From Isosphaera pallida ATCC 43644 (lineage in GTDB: Bacteria; Planctomycetota; Planctomycetia; Isosphaerales; Isosphaeraceae), in contig NC_014962.1 in assembly GCF_000186345.1 (NCBI RefSeq), forward strand, positions 372,001 to 436,000: DNA of 64,000 bases, written 5' to 3'. The notes beneath the pieces were generated by a model. It did not search any database. It saw nothing but the letters and a program-made list of their open reading frames with translations, and was not told where the DNA came from. The stretch's first letter is position 1; each line of letters starts with the position of its first letter. The translations under genes and the position numbers were made by a program. Positions 55,925 through 64,000 of the stretch are shown one piece after another.

Positions 55925-56269
55925 TCAAGCGTTGCGAAAGATGAAATAGACCGCGCCCACCAGACACAAGCCCGCCCAGAAATAATCCCACTTGAGCGGT
56001 TCGCGCAGATAAAACACCGAGACAGGGATGAATACGCTGAGGGTGATGACTTCCTGCAGAATTTTGAGTTGGCCCACGTTGAATTGCGTGTGTCCAATCC
56101 GATTGGCCGGAACTTGAAAGAGATATTCGGCCAGCGCGATTGCCCAACTCATCAACGCGGCGATAAACCAGGGTTGATGGTTGAGTTCCTTGAGGTGGGC
56201 GTACCAGGCGAAGGTTATGAAGATGTTGGCGATGGTCAACAACAGAATCGTCTGAACCAGAACCGGCAT
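55925..56269 (-). CDS. DUF486/DMT-family small membrane protein
   Basis: The 114-residue protein has four predicted membrane helices (about 5-25, 34-52, 68-88 and 95-112). It matches the DUF486 group of the DMT superfamily in length and in HTQFNVGQLKILQEVITLSVF and VFYLREPLKWDYFWAGLCLVGAVYFIF. The substrate is unknown; members look like half of a drug/metabolite transporter. ATG 56269 has GAGGGAGA upstream. It lies 195 bases downstream of the CE1-type esterase on the same strand and may be in its transcript. Confidence 0.85.
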   Translation of the reverse strand: MPVLVQTILLLTIANIFITFAWYAHLKELNHQPWFIAALMSWAIALAEYLFQVPANRIGHTQFNVGQLKILQEVITLSVFIPVSVFYLREPLKWDYFWAGLCLVGAVYFIFRNA

Positions 56270-56464
56270 TAGAACGGTCTCCCTCGGTCACGATCGGTTC
56301 CGCGGGCACCGACGCTCGCGGGGGGCATCGGGCGTGGCATCGAACCACGGACGAGCATTTGACGCAAGCCGAGGGGGAATTGTTCACGACCAGGCGGGTC
56401 ATCACCCAAGGCAGGCCGACCATCACGGGATGCGACCCTTGGAGCAGGACGGTTCGCGTGAAGG

Positions 56465-57628
56465 TCAGGGTTTGAACAGCAAGGGGGCGAACTCGGCCAG
56501 GTTGTCGCGCCAGTTGAGCCAGGTGTGTCCTCCCTCGGTCTCCTTCGAGATGACTTCAAAACCGTGGCGCTGGAGCATCGTCACGGTCGCCCGCGAGGTC
56601 TTGAGAAGAAAATCCTCCTTGCCAATCGCAAACCAGACCAGCTTGAGACCCTTCTTGAGGTTGGCGTCGTCCAAAACCGCTTTGCGCGCCTTCTCCCACT
56701 GGTCGCTGGGAGCATCAGCCCCAAATCCGCCAGCGATGCCGAAGATCCCTGAACTGAAAATGCCGAGATAACCGAACTCGCCGAGATGATCGATGCCGAT
56801 GAGAAGGGTCTGATAGCCCCCCATCGACAAGCCGGCCAACGCGCGATGGGCCCGATCGGCGATCACCCGGTAACGGGTCTCGATCAGGGGGATGATCTCC
56901 CGGGTGAATTCCTGAGAAAACTCTTCCATCTGACGCTCGAAGGCATTTTCCTCGGGCGACGCGCCGAAACGAAACGGTCCGGTGTGGCCGTGAGGCATCA
57001 CCACGATCATCGGCTCGGCGCGGCCCGAGGCGATTAGGTTGTCGAGAATGACTCCCGCACGGCCCACCGTACTCCAGGAGGCGTCGCAGTCGGTGGCACC
57101 GTGAAGCAGGTACAGCACCGGATAGGTTCGTTCCCGGCTGGTATCATAGTCCGGAGGTGTGTAGACGTGCATTCGACGAAACCGCTTGAGGGTTTGGGAG
57201 TAATAATCCACCCGAGCCACGGCCCCCTGGGGTGTCCCCTCGCGTCGGTCGAACAACTCCGAACCGGGGACCTCCACCAGACTGAAAACGCTGTCGTTGG
57301 TGGGACTGACGTTGGGGTTGTTGGAGTCCAGAACGATGGTGCCGTCCACGTTGAATGCGTAGCGGTAGGCTCCGGCGGGGACCGGGCCAATCTTAACTTC
57401 CCAGACCCCACGCTCGTTTTTGGTCATCCCTACCCCGGCGAAGCCCAGACCGGGGAGGTCGCTGCTGGTCAACCGCGCTGTGTCTGCCTTGGGAGCGAAC
57501 ACGCGGAAGGTGATCTGACGCTCCGACGACACTTCGGGCGATGGAGCCGCCACCGGCTGCGCGTTCACTTCGATCCACCCAATGGTCCACGCCACCCACC
57601 CGATTCCAATCCAACGAACTATCTTCAT
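56465..57628 (-). CDS. Secreted CE1-type esterase with N-terminal E-set/CBM48-like domain
   Basis: The 387-residue protein has a signal peptide (about 1-23). An early-set beta domain lies at about 35-110 (FRVFAPKADTARLTS, GVWEVKIGPVPAGAYRYAFNVDG). An esterase D/CE1 alpha/beta hydrolase follows, with YPVLYLLHGATDCDASW and the nucleophile S268 in AGLSMGGYQTL. A late Asp (GKEDFLL) and His (GGHTWLNW) complete the triad. This layout is typical of feruloyl or acetyl xylan esterases and enterochelin-esterase-like enzymes. It acts outside the cytoplasm on acylated polysaccharides. ATG 57628 is preceded by GAGGAGG; the open frame to 57841 adds residues with no match. Confidence 0.88.
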   Translation of the reverse strand: MKIVRWIGIGWVAWTIGWIEVNAQPVAAPSPEVSSERQITFRVFAPKADTARLTSSDLPGLGFAGVGMTKNERGVWEVKIGPVPAGAYRYAFNVDGTIVLDSNNPNVSPTNDSVFSLVEVPGSELFDRREGTPQGAVARVDYYSQTLKRFRRMHVYTPPDYDTSRERTYPVLYLLHGATDCDASWSTVGRAGVILDNLIASGRAEPMIVVMPHGHTGPFRFGASPEENAFERQMEEFSQEFTREIIPLIETRYRVIADRAHRALAGLSMGGYQTLLIGIDHLGEFGYLGIFSSGIFGIAGGFGADAPSDQWEKARKAVLDDANLKKGLKLVWFAIGKEDFLLKTSRATVTMLQRHGFEVISKETEGGHTWLNWRDNLAEFAPLLFKP

Positions 57629-58037
57629 TAGTTGCCTCCTCATCCCCCGAGAACCGCGGGGGTTCAACACGCCCGCTCCCGGGACGTATCGCCCCGCGCG
57701 TTGATGCGTTTCGACATGACCACCCCATTCCTTCTCAAACCCGACCCAGCCGAGCAAGAGGGCGAGACGGGAATTCCGAAAATCCGACCGGGCAATCCTT
57801 TGACAAAACTTGAGAACGGATGGATGATGCGCCAATGTCAAGGTTGACGTAGGGGATGCGGTTTGTCACGCCTTGAGTGGGTGTTTCGAAGTCCGCCGCC
57901 ATAACCCCCTTCGACAAGCCGGCTATCCAAGTCCAACGCATGGGTGGGAGCGCCAAGCCCACGTCGAGACGCAACGTCGGACGGAAAGTTGACCCAGGAT
58001 GCGATAGACGAACCAAGTTGCAAGACGAGCAAAGGTG
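57629..58037. other. Divergent intergenic region
   Basis: This 409-base spacer lies between the esterase gene and the DsrE-like gene, reading away from each other. It should contain two promoters. No other feature is supported. Confidence 0.4.
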
Positions 58038-58664
58038 ATGAGACGCTTCTTCAAGTTTCGCTTTCATGGAACGCGCTCGATCGCAGTCGGTGCGATGGGA
58101 GCGGCGTTGGTGGCGACATTGGCGGGAATGATTTGGAACGGCGGCGGGATGGTGACGGTCCGCGCTTGGCCGGTCGTTCAGGAAACTGAGGTCGAGTTCG
58201 TCTTCCCGATCATCAAACGCTACGGTGGCGTCGTCGCGTTGCCGGACGCCGCCGAGCCAGTCCTCGCGGGCACCAAAGCGATTTGCGACCTAATGGGTCG
58301 AGGCAAGACGCCGGACCAGCCCTTGCCAGGTTTGGTGCGTTTGGCAGTCCTGTTGAATCTCGCAGGCACCCAAGGGTTGAAACCCGATTCCTTCGATCTG
58401 GTGGTGATTCTTCATGGCGACGCCACCGAATCTGCGCTCAATGACGCGGCTTATCGTCGCTCGCAGGGGCACGACCATCCCAGCGGCGAGTTGATCGACC
58501 AGCTGGTGGCTGCGGGAGTGAAAATCAATGTGTGTGGGCAATCCCTATTACGCAAACATCTCGATCCGCGCGATGTTCGTCCCGGCGTGACCATCACCGC
58601 CTCGGCGATCTCGACCATCCTCAATTATCAGTCCCGAGGGTATCCCTATATTCCTTCCCATTGA
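58038..58664 (+). CDS. DsrE-like protein with N-terminal membrane anchor
   Basis: The 208-residue protein has one hydrophobic helix near the start (about 14-31, AVGAMGAALVATLAGMIW). A DsrE/YrkE-type alpha/beta domain follows (LNLAGTQGLKPDSFDLVVILHGDATESAL, IDQLVAAGVKINVCGQSL, and a Cys near 169 in the position of the family Cys). Members bind or pass sulfur, or have unknown roles. The domain probably faces outside the cytoplasm because of the anchor. ATG 58038 is chosen with AAAGG upstream. A sulfatase gene starts 29 bases later, so the two may share a transcript. Confidence 0.82.
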   Translation: MRRFFKFRFHGTRSIAVGAMGAALVATLAGMIWNGGGMVTVRAWPVVQETEVEFVFPIIKRYGGVVALPDAAEPVLAGTKAICDLMGRGKTPDQPLPGLVRLAVLLNLAGTQGLKPDSFDLVVILHGDATESALNDAAYRRSQGHDHPSGELIDQLVAAGVKINVCGQSLLRKHLDPRDVRPGVTITASAISTILNYQSRGYPYIPSH

Positions 58665-58693
58665 GTTCGTTCGTGCGACCCGGGACGAGGCTG

Positions 58694-60175
58694 ATGAAAC
58701 ATTCAATGTCCGCTTGGTGGCGCATCGTCGCGCTCGCGGCGTGGATTGGAGTGGGAGCGGTTGGGACCGTCGGACCCACGGCGCAGGGAGCGGACGATCG
58801 CCCGCCCAACATCGTCTTCATTTTGGCCGATGACCTAGGTTGGACCGATCTAGGTTGCCAGGGATCAACCTACTATGAGACGCCGCACCTCGACCGTCTG
58901 GCGGCGCAGGGAATACGGTTCACCCAGGCGACCACCGCCGGTCCCAACTGTCAACCAACCCGCGCCGCCTTGATCACCGGGCAATACGGGCCGCGCACCG
59001 GGATCTACACCGTCGGCTCGATCGAACGGTTCAACTGGCGTCTCCGTCCCTTGCAGCCGGTAGATAACGTCGAGACGCTCGACCCGTCGGCTGTCACCTT
59101 CGCCGAGGTCCTCAAGTCGGCCGGATACGCCACCGGGTTCTTCGGCAAGTGGCACCTGGGCGACGGTCCTAGCCACCCGTGCCGCCAGGGATTCGACGAG
59201 GCGCTGGTGACGACGACAACCCATTTCCATTTTCGAACCAATCCCCCCGTCGAACTTGAGGACGGCGTATACCAAGCCGACTTTTTGACCGATCGGGCGG
59301 TCGAATTCATCAAGCGGCACCAAGCCGGGCCATTTTTGCTCTGCGTGCAACACTTCGCAGTCCATTCCCCCTATCAGGCCAAGCCGGAATGGATCGAGCA
59401 GTTTCGATCCAAAGCGGGGGCACCCGGCCACCGAGACCCAACTTACGCCGCGATGATCGCCAGCGTCGATGAAAGCGTAGGACGGATCGTCGCTCAAATT
59501 GACCGATTGGCGCTCGATCGTCAGACTTTAGTGATATTCACCAGCGACAATGGTGGAGTGGGCGGCTATGCCCGCGAAGGGTTGCGTCGCAGCCAGGATG
59601 TGACCGACAACGCCCCGTTGCGGGGTGGCAAGGGGATGCTCTACGAAGGCGGCATTCGCGTGCCGTTCCTAGCGCGATGGCCCGGGCGGGTGCCCAGCGG
59701 CGTGGTCTGCGACGAACCGATCCAGAGTATCGATCTGTTTCCAACCCTTCTGGAATTGGCCGGGGTCGCGCCTCCCGCCGACCTGGTGTTGGATGGGACA
59801 AGCTTCGTCGGTCTGCTCGAAACCGGACGACTTCAAACTGACGTGGAGCGCCCTCCCTTGTTCTGGCACTTTCCCGGCTATCTCGGGGCAGGGGAGGACC
59901 AATGGCGTGCCACTCCAGTCGGGGTCGTTCGCGCGGGCGACTGGAAGTTGATGGAATTCTTTGAAGATGGGCATTTTGAACTGTACAACCTTAAGGACGA
60001 CCCTGGCGAGACCTGCAATCGTGCCGCTGACCAGGTCGAGAAAGTGGCCGAGCTTCACCAGCGATTGATCGCCTGGCGACGCGCCATCAACGCTCCGATG
60101 CCGACCCCCAACCCTCGGCGTCCACCGGCGGACAAGCCGGTGAAACCGGTCCCCGTGCCGTCGCAACCGGGTTGA
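58694..60175 (+). CDS. Secreted sulfatase
   Basis: The 493-residue protein has a signal peptide (about 1-33, ending AQGADDR). The sulfatase core shows NIVFILADDLGWTDLGCQGSTYYETPHLDRLAAQG, then the formylglycine site C86-Q-P-T-R90. GKWHLGD, ACVQHFAVHSPYQ-like residues with the family His, and TSDNGGVGGY follow. The C-terminal part ends GDWKLMEFFEDGHFELYNLKDDPGE. The enzyme removes sulfate from sugars or other esters outside the cytoplasm after Cys86 is oxidised. Polysaccharide sulfatases are very common in planctomycetes. It begins 29 bases after the DsrE-like gene, with a GAGG box. The Pro-rich tail is likely a linker. Confidence 0.93.
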   Translation: MKHSMSAWWRIVALAAWIGVGAVGTVGPTAQGADDRPPNIVFILADDLGWTDLGCQGSTYYETPHLDRLAAQGIRFTQATTAGPNCQPTRAALITGQYGPRTGIYTVGSIERFNWRLRPLQPVDNVETLDPSAVTFAEVLKSAGYATGFFGKWHLGDGPSHPCRQGFDEALVTTTTHFHFRTNPPVELEDGVYQADFLTDRAVEFIKRHQAGPFLLCVQHFAVHSPYQAKPEWIEQFRSKAGAPGHRDPTYAAMIASVDESVGRIVAQIDRLALDRQTLVIFTSDNGGVGGYAREGLRRSQDVTDNAPLRGGKGMLYEGGIRVPFLARWPGRVPSGVVCDEPIQSIDLFPTLLELAGVAPPADLVLDGTSFVGLLETGRLQTDVERPPLFWHFPGYLGAGEDQWRATPVGVVRAGDWKLMEFFEDGHFELYNLKDDPGETCNRAADQVEKVAELHQRLIAWRRAINAPMPTPNPRRPPADKPVKPVPVPSQPG

Positions 60176-60188
60176 GGAGAGTCTTGCG

Positions 60189-60686
60189 ATGCCGCCATCA
60201 AGGATCGAGGTGGTTGAGGGCGATCTGCTCGATCAACCGGTCGAAGCGATTGTCAACCCTTGGAATCGGAATGTGATTCCCTGGTGGCTTTTATTGCCCC
60301 AGGGTGTCTCGGGGGCGGTCCGTCGTCGGGCCGGTCGAGAGCCATTTCGTCAGTTAGGCCGGATGGGACCAATTCGGTTGGGCGAGGCGGTGGCCACCAC
60401 GGCGGGACGCTTACCGTTTCGGGCGATCATCCACGTCGCCGGAATTAATCTGCTTTGGCGCTCCTCGGAGGCGTCGATCCGAACCGCTACCCGCAACGCA
60501 GTCGCCTTGGCGGGACGCCTGGGCCTCAGTTCGATCGCGTTGCCTCTGATTGGGGCCGGAACCGGCGGCGCTTGTCCGGAGCGGGTGTTAGAATGGATGC
60601 GTGAGGAATTGAGCCGATGCGATTTCCAAGGCACGGTCAGGATCGTCCGTTTCGCCCCCAAGTCGTCCAGGGGTGACCACTCTTGA
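60189..60686 (+). CDS. Macro-domain protein
   Basis: The 165-residue protein is a single macro domain. It starts EVVEGDLLDQPVEAIVNPWN, then GVSGAVRRRAG, IHVAGI and ALPLIGAGTGGACPERVLEWM. Macro domains bind or hydrolyse ADP-ribose and related nucleotides. The WN in place of the more common AAN near the start may affect binding. It follows the sulfatase gene by 13 bases and is read with it. The link with sulfatase or signalling is not clear. Confidence 0.88.
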   Translation: MPPSRIEVVEGDLLDQPVEAIVNPWNRNVIPWWLLLPQGVSGAVRRRAGREPFRQLGRMGPIRLGEAVATTAGRLPFRAIIHVAGINLLWRSSEASIRTATRNAVALAGRLGLSSIALPLIGAGTGGACPERVLEWMREELSRCDFQGTVRIVRFAPKSSRGDHS

Positions 60687-60750
60687 GACCCTCAAGCGAT
60701 GGCCGGTTGGAATCGCTCCACACACTCAACGTGATCGGCCCGATGATGCG

Positions 60751-62085
60751 TCAATGGGTATGAATCCCCCCCTCTGAGCGGAGGCAGCGGCCGATTTGAC
60801 GGGCGGCTTGGCGGAGGCGTTGGACATTCTCGATCAGGGCCAGCCGCAGATAGCCCTCGCCCAGTTCGCCGAAGCCGCTGCCGGGACTGACGGCGACCTC
60901 GGCCTCTTCGAGCAGCTTCATAGCAAACTCGACCGAGTTCATCCGCGACCGCCACGGTTCGGGAATGGGAGCCCAGATGAACATGCCGGCCTTGGGCGGG
61001 GTGATGTTCCAGCCTTGACGGTTGAGGCTGTCCACTAGCGCGTCGCGTCGGGCCTGGTATTCCAACACCTGAGCCTGGCGGGCTGGCTCGCCGTGCCGCA
61101 ACGCCACGATCGCCGCAATCTGCACCGCTTGAAACAGGCCGTAATCGTAATAGCCCTTGATCGCCTTGAGGGCTTGGAGCATCCGGGAGTTGCCCACAGC
61201 GAAGCCCACCCGCCACCCGGCCATGTTGTAACCTTTGGACATGGTGATCAGTTCGCAGCCCACCTCCTTGGCCCCCGGCGTGGCCAGGAAGCTGGGCGGC
61301 TCGTAACCGTCGAACCCAACGTCGCCATAGGCGAAGTCGTGAATCACCACGAAGCCGAACCGTCGCGCTAAGGCCACGACCTCACGGAAAAAGTCGCTCT
61401 CGACCACCACTCCGGTTGGGTTGTGGGGAAAGTTGAGAATCAGCGCTTTGGGACGCGGCGTAAGGCTCTCGCACACCCGCACCACGTTCTCCAAAAACGC
61501 CTCCGGCCGTCGCACGTCCAAGGCGATCACATTCGCGGAGGCCAGCGCGACAGCGTGAACGTGGATCGGGAAGCTGGGGGCTGGAACCAACGCGGTGTCG
61601 CCTGGACCGAGAAGGCCTAAGCACATGTGGCTAAAGCCTTCTTTGGAACCGATGGTGGCGACCACTTCCGATTCCGGGTCGAGTTCGACGCCGTGACGGT
61701 TGCGATAACGGATAGCCACTTCCCGACGCAGGTTGTAAATCCCGGTGGCGACGCTGTAGCGATGGTTGCGGGCGTCGCGGGCAGCCTCGCAGAGCTTGTC
61801 AATGATGGTTTGAGCGGGCGGGTCGGTAGGGTTGCCCATCCCCAGGTCGAGAACGTCGATCCCGGCGCGCCGCTTGCGGTACTTGATTTCGTTGATCTTG
61901 CCAAATAGGTAGGGCGGCAGCTTCAACACCCGCGAGGCGAACTCGACGTTCATCTCGAAATTATCGTGTTCCTCCTCGAACTCCCGATCCCGTTCGGGAC
62001 GGATGCTGGACGTGTCGGACGCGGTGGGAAGGGAGGACGGCGTGGAGGCGGGCGAATCGGATTCGGGCGATTCAGGCACATTCAT
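60751..62085 (-). CDS. Class I/II aminotransferase (alanine/LL-DAP aminotransferase-like)
   Basis: The 444-residue PLP enzyme has a disordered first 30 residues. The fold-type I core shows [60 protein letters not shown] and [27 protein letters not shown] follows, then the PLP lysine K284 in [14 protein letters not shown]. The layout is close to AlaC-type alanine aminotransferases and to LL-diaminopimelate aminotransferases. The exact substrate needs more than sequence reading. ATG 62085 begins MNVPESPE and has no strong ribosome box; other starts upstream are not better. It converges with the macro-domain gene. Confidence 0.88.
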   Translation of the reverse strand: MNVPESPESDSPASTPSSLPTASDTSSIRPERDREFEEEHDNFEMNVEFASRVLKLPPYLFGKINEIKYRKRRAGIDVLDLGMGNPTDPPAQTIIDKLCEAARDARNHRYSVATGIYNLRREVAIRYRNRHGVELDPESEVVATIGSKEGFSHMCLGLLGPGDTALVPAPSFPIHVHAVALASANVIALDVRRPEAFLENVVRVCESLTPRPKALILNFPHNPTGVVVESDFFREVVALARRFGFVVIHDFAYGDVGFDGYEPPSFLATPGAKEVGCELITMSKGYNMAGWRVGFAVGNSRMLQALKAIKGYYDYGLFQAVQIAAIVALRHGEPARQAQVLEYQARRDALVDSLNRQGWNITPPKAGMFIWAPIPEPWRSRMNSVEFAMKLLEEAEVAVSPGSGFGELGEGYLRLALIENVQRLRQAARQIGRCLRSEGGIHTH

Positions 62086-62411
62086 GACGACAGCACCGGG
62101 GGAATCGAATCGTGGTGGGCCAGGGGCGGGCGCATGGTTGAACGACGTTGCGCGGTTGGAACGGCCCGCGACCACCCTTCCCGATTGTAGCCCATGTCGA
62201 TTCCAGGCGGGATCTGCCCAATCGAAGCAGCCCGCGCCGATGGAGTGCCTTGGCGTAGCAGACCATCGGCGCGGGCCGCAGTGGGACCACAGCGTGTGTC
62301 AGTCGTGGGGGGGGGGGCGTCGCGGTCGGACCAGGGTTGGGTCCGATCGGGCAGGTTGGGATTAGGATTGGATTGCGCGTCGCGTCGCGTCGCGTCGCGC
62401 GTTCAATCGGC
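62086..62411. other. Spacer with a CGCGT microsatellite
   Basis: This 326-base spacer separates two minus-strand genes. It contains a G-run near 62310 and the tandem repeat listed separately. No gene is supported. Confidence 0.45.
62376..62395. repeat. Tandem repeat (CGCGT)x4
   Basis: Four perfect copies of CGCGT lie just downstream (on the minus strand) of the isomerase stop. Such a 5-base tandem repeat can vary in length between strains. Confidence 0.9.
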
Positions 62412-63761
62412 TCAGTTGTTGGACGGCTTGACGCTTTGGGCCTCCTTGCGGATTTGCTCGCGGAGGCGTTCGCGTTCGCGGATCATTTCGGGGGTGACTC
62501 CGGCGGGGACCGGTAGCTTCAATTTGGGGGATTGGGCCCCTGGGCCGTCCGCGACGGGCGGCGGTGTGATGGTCTTGGGAGCCGGCGCGGTTTGGGGGGG
62601 GGCGGACTGTTCTTGGTCGTTGTTGGAGGCGCGACGAATTGCCGCGTCCACGCCGGTGGCGGGATCGGGGTCCTCGTTAGCCATCTTGATATGGCCGGTC
62701 AAGCGATTTTCGATCTGCGCCCGCTTCATCAGAGCGTTGAACACCTCGCCCATCTTCTCTTTGATCTTGGTGTCGCGCACCAGTTCCTCAAGTTGGGCGG
62801 CAATGGCCGGATCGTTGGGATCCTTAGCCTGAGCCGGGATGACCGCTTCGCGCTTGAGAATGATCCAGGAGGTTTCCGAGACCTGGATTGGGCCGGTGAT
62901 GTCGCCATCCTTGGGCTTGTGACTGGGATCCTTGTCGTTGGGATTGCCATCGACGAGTTGGGCAAACGCGGCCGCCGAAACGGTTTCGGGAGCGGCGTGC
63001 CGCGAGATCGGCTCGGCGATCAGACCACCCAGCGAGCGGGTGTTCAGATCCATTGACCGCTCCATGGCGATCTTCTCGAATCCACCGGGGTTGGCCTTAA
63101 GCTCTTGCCAGATTTCCTGGGCAACCCGTAGCTTGTCCACCATGATCATCCGGCAGCGCAGCTTGTCGCCGTAGGTCGCGTCGAAGGCGATCTGAAGATC
63201 CTTGGGGGTGATCTGAACCAGCGGCTCGGCCAACTTGCGTAGCGCCAGGGTGGGATAAATGATGTCGCGGGCGTATTGTTCGGGGCTGATGCCGCGCTCC
63301 TTGTAGAGGGTTTTGAGCCAAGCTTCGCGGGAAAGACCGGCCATGCGTTGCGCGACTGAATCAATCTCGGCATTGATCTCCTCGGCGGTCACGCTCAGAC
63401 CTTGCGCTTGGATCGCCTGGTCGATCAGCACGCGGGCAATCAACGTCTCCAAAATCTCGACACCCCGACGGGCCACGCACTCGTCCGAGAGCATCTGGCG
63501 AGTGATCACCTGGCCGTTGATCACCGCCACCGGATCGCTGGGATTGACGGGAATTGCCACCGGCTTGAGTTTGGGTGTGGTGGTGTCGGTTGGTCCCGAA
63601 GGAGACGGCAGCGCGGTTGGGGCCGGAGGGGGAGTGTTGGCGTTTCTTCCCTCGCGGGTTTGTCCCAGTACGGGAACCGCCGCGCTCAGGCTGACAACGG
63701 CCACCAGCGACGGTCGCCAGACCGTCGAATCCAAAACCATGCGAATGCGGGTCGTGATCAT
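62412..63761 (-). CDS. Secreted parvulin-type peptidyl-prolyl isomerase (SurA/PrsA-like)
   Basis: The 449-residue protein has a signal peptide (about 1-33). A Pro-rich linker leads to a SurA_N-like helical part (VAVINGQVITRQMLSDEC, GVEILETLIARVLIDQAIQ). A PpiC-type domain at about 205-330 shows RMIMVDKLRVAQEIWQELKANPGGFEKIAMERSMD, GGLIAEPI and GPIQVSETSWIILKRE. A charged C-terminal tail ends with EMIRERERLREQIRKE. It would help fold or carry exported proteins outside the cytoplasm. ATG 63761 gives the signal peptide; the longer frame to 63995 crosses a TGATC repeat and has no match. Confidence 0.85.
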   Translation of the reverse strand: MITTRIRMVLDSTVWRPSLVAVVSLSAAVPVLGQTREGRNANTPPPAPTALPSPSGPTDTTTPKLKPVAIPVNPSDPVAVINGQVITRQMLSDECVARRGVEILETLIARVLIDQAIQAQGLSVTAEEINAEIDSVAQRMAGLSREAWLKTLYKERGISPEQYARDIIYPTLALRKLAEPLVQITPKDLQIAFDATYGDKLRCRMIMVDKLRVAQEIWQELKANPGGFEKIAMERSMDLNTRSLGGLIAEPISRHAAPETVSAAAFAQLVDGNPNDKDPSHKPKDGDITGPIQVSETSWIILKREAVIPAQAKDPNDPAIAAQLEELVRDTKIKEKMGEVFNALMKRAQIENRLTGHIKMANEDPDPATGVDAAIRRASNNDQEQSAPPQTAPAPKTITPPPVADGPGAQSPKLKLPVPAGVTPEMIRERERLREQIRKEAQSVKPSNN

Positions 63762-63795
63762 GCGCTGGGGACTCCCTTCCCTTTGGGTCATCGTC

Positions 63796-63815
63796 TGATC
63801 TGATCTGATCTGATC
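63796..63815. repeat. Tandem repeat (TGATC)x4
   Basis: Four perfect TGATC units lie 35 bases upstream of the isomerase start on the minus strand. Length changes here could affect the promoter or leader of that gene. Confidence 0.9.
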
Positions 63816-64000
63816 TAGGCTCGTCTGGTCGAGGCTCTGCTGACAACCATGCCTAGAGTGGTCGAAGTGTGAATGGTCGCCTTTGGATTCCACGATCGGG
63901 CCGGGGGGTCGCGGGCGACGGTCTGGACGATTGCAGCGCGATGCCCGGCCTTGGCTTGACGTCTTCCTCGGCGGGACTTTAGGGTTTTCCGACAAACCGG

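Overview
The window is a contiguous piece of a high-GC bacterial chromosome, very probably from a planctomycete of the Isosphaera/Singulisphaera type. This is inferred from the gene content: a TIGR03067-type secreted protein, remnants of a PSD1/DUF1549 plus DUF1501 gene pair, a large secreted beta-propeller/cytochrome c protein with a CxxCH site, several sulfatase-family genes, a stand-alone HTH-receiver protein and a Ser/Thr kinase-like TPR protein. No phage, IS element, CRISPR array or rRNA operon was seen. One tRNA gene, tRNA-Leu(CAA), is present.

Layout: 0.6-3.6 kb holds a kinase-like/HTH/TPR protein whose Mg-binding residues are replaced. 3.7-7.2 kb has a heparinase II/III-type lyase and a small Cys-rich protein on the minus strand. 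7.4-8.8 kb is a YggS-YggU pair, and 8.9-10.4 kb is a ComM/YifB AAA ATPase. 10.9-13.2 kb encodes a FlgI-like protein with a HEAT-like insertion. 14.2-16.8 kb holds an HTH-receiver protein, MoaC and a polyprenyl diphosphate synthase. 17.0-22.7 kb has a C-terminal processing protease, a molybdopterin oxidoreductase translationally coupled to a DUF2064 protein, and a purine nucleoside phosphorylase. 22.7-30.6 kb has a P-type ATPase, a D-aminoacylase-like amidohydrolase, a double alpha/beta hydrolase and a small unknown. 30.7-34.6 kb, all on the minus strand, has ilvN, ilvC, a ferredoxin, a deletion-fusion remnant and an MBL-fold hydrolase. 35-38.7 kb has a TIGR03067 protein, a secreted helical protein and a glucuronate-isomerase-like enzyme.

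39.2-41.8 kb is a tightly coupled three-gene set: a small membrane protein, a type I phosphodiesterase and a small unknown. 42.3-46 kb has the propeller/cytochrome protein and a decayed arylsulfatase. 46.1-48.9 kb has two coupled glycosyltransferase-like proteins and pdxH. 48.8-53.8 kb is a 1651-residue alpha-2-macroglobulin-like protein without a thioester motif, overlapping pdxH tail to tail. 54-64 kb has the tRNA, a secreted two-repeat protein, a DUF486 membrane protein, a CE1-type esterase, a DsrE-like protein, a sulfatase, a macro-domain protein, an aminotransferase and a parvulin-type isomerase.

Most of the window is ordinary chromosomal content. The unusual items are architecture-level: the predicted pseudokinase, the FlgI-HEAT fusion, the thioester-less macroglobulin, the three-gene phosphodiesterase cassette and two degraded planctomycete-type loci. 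No single multi-gene system here can be claimed as new from sequence alone. The 39.2-41.8 kb cassette and the FlgI-HEAT protein are the best candidates.
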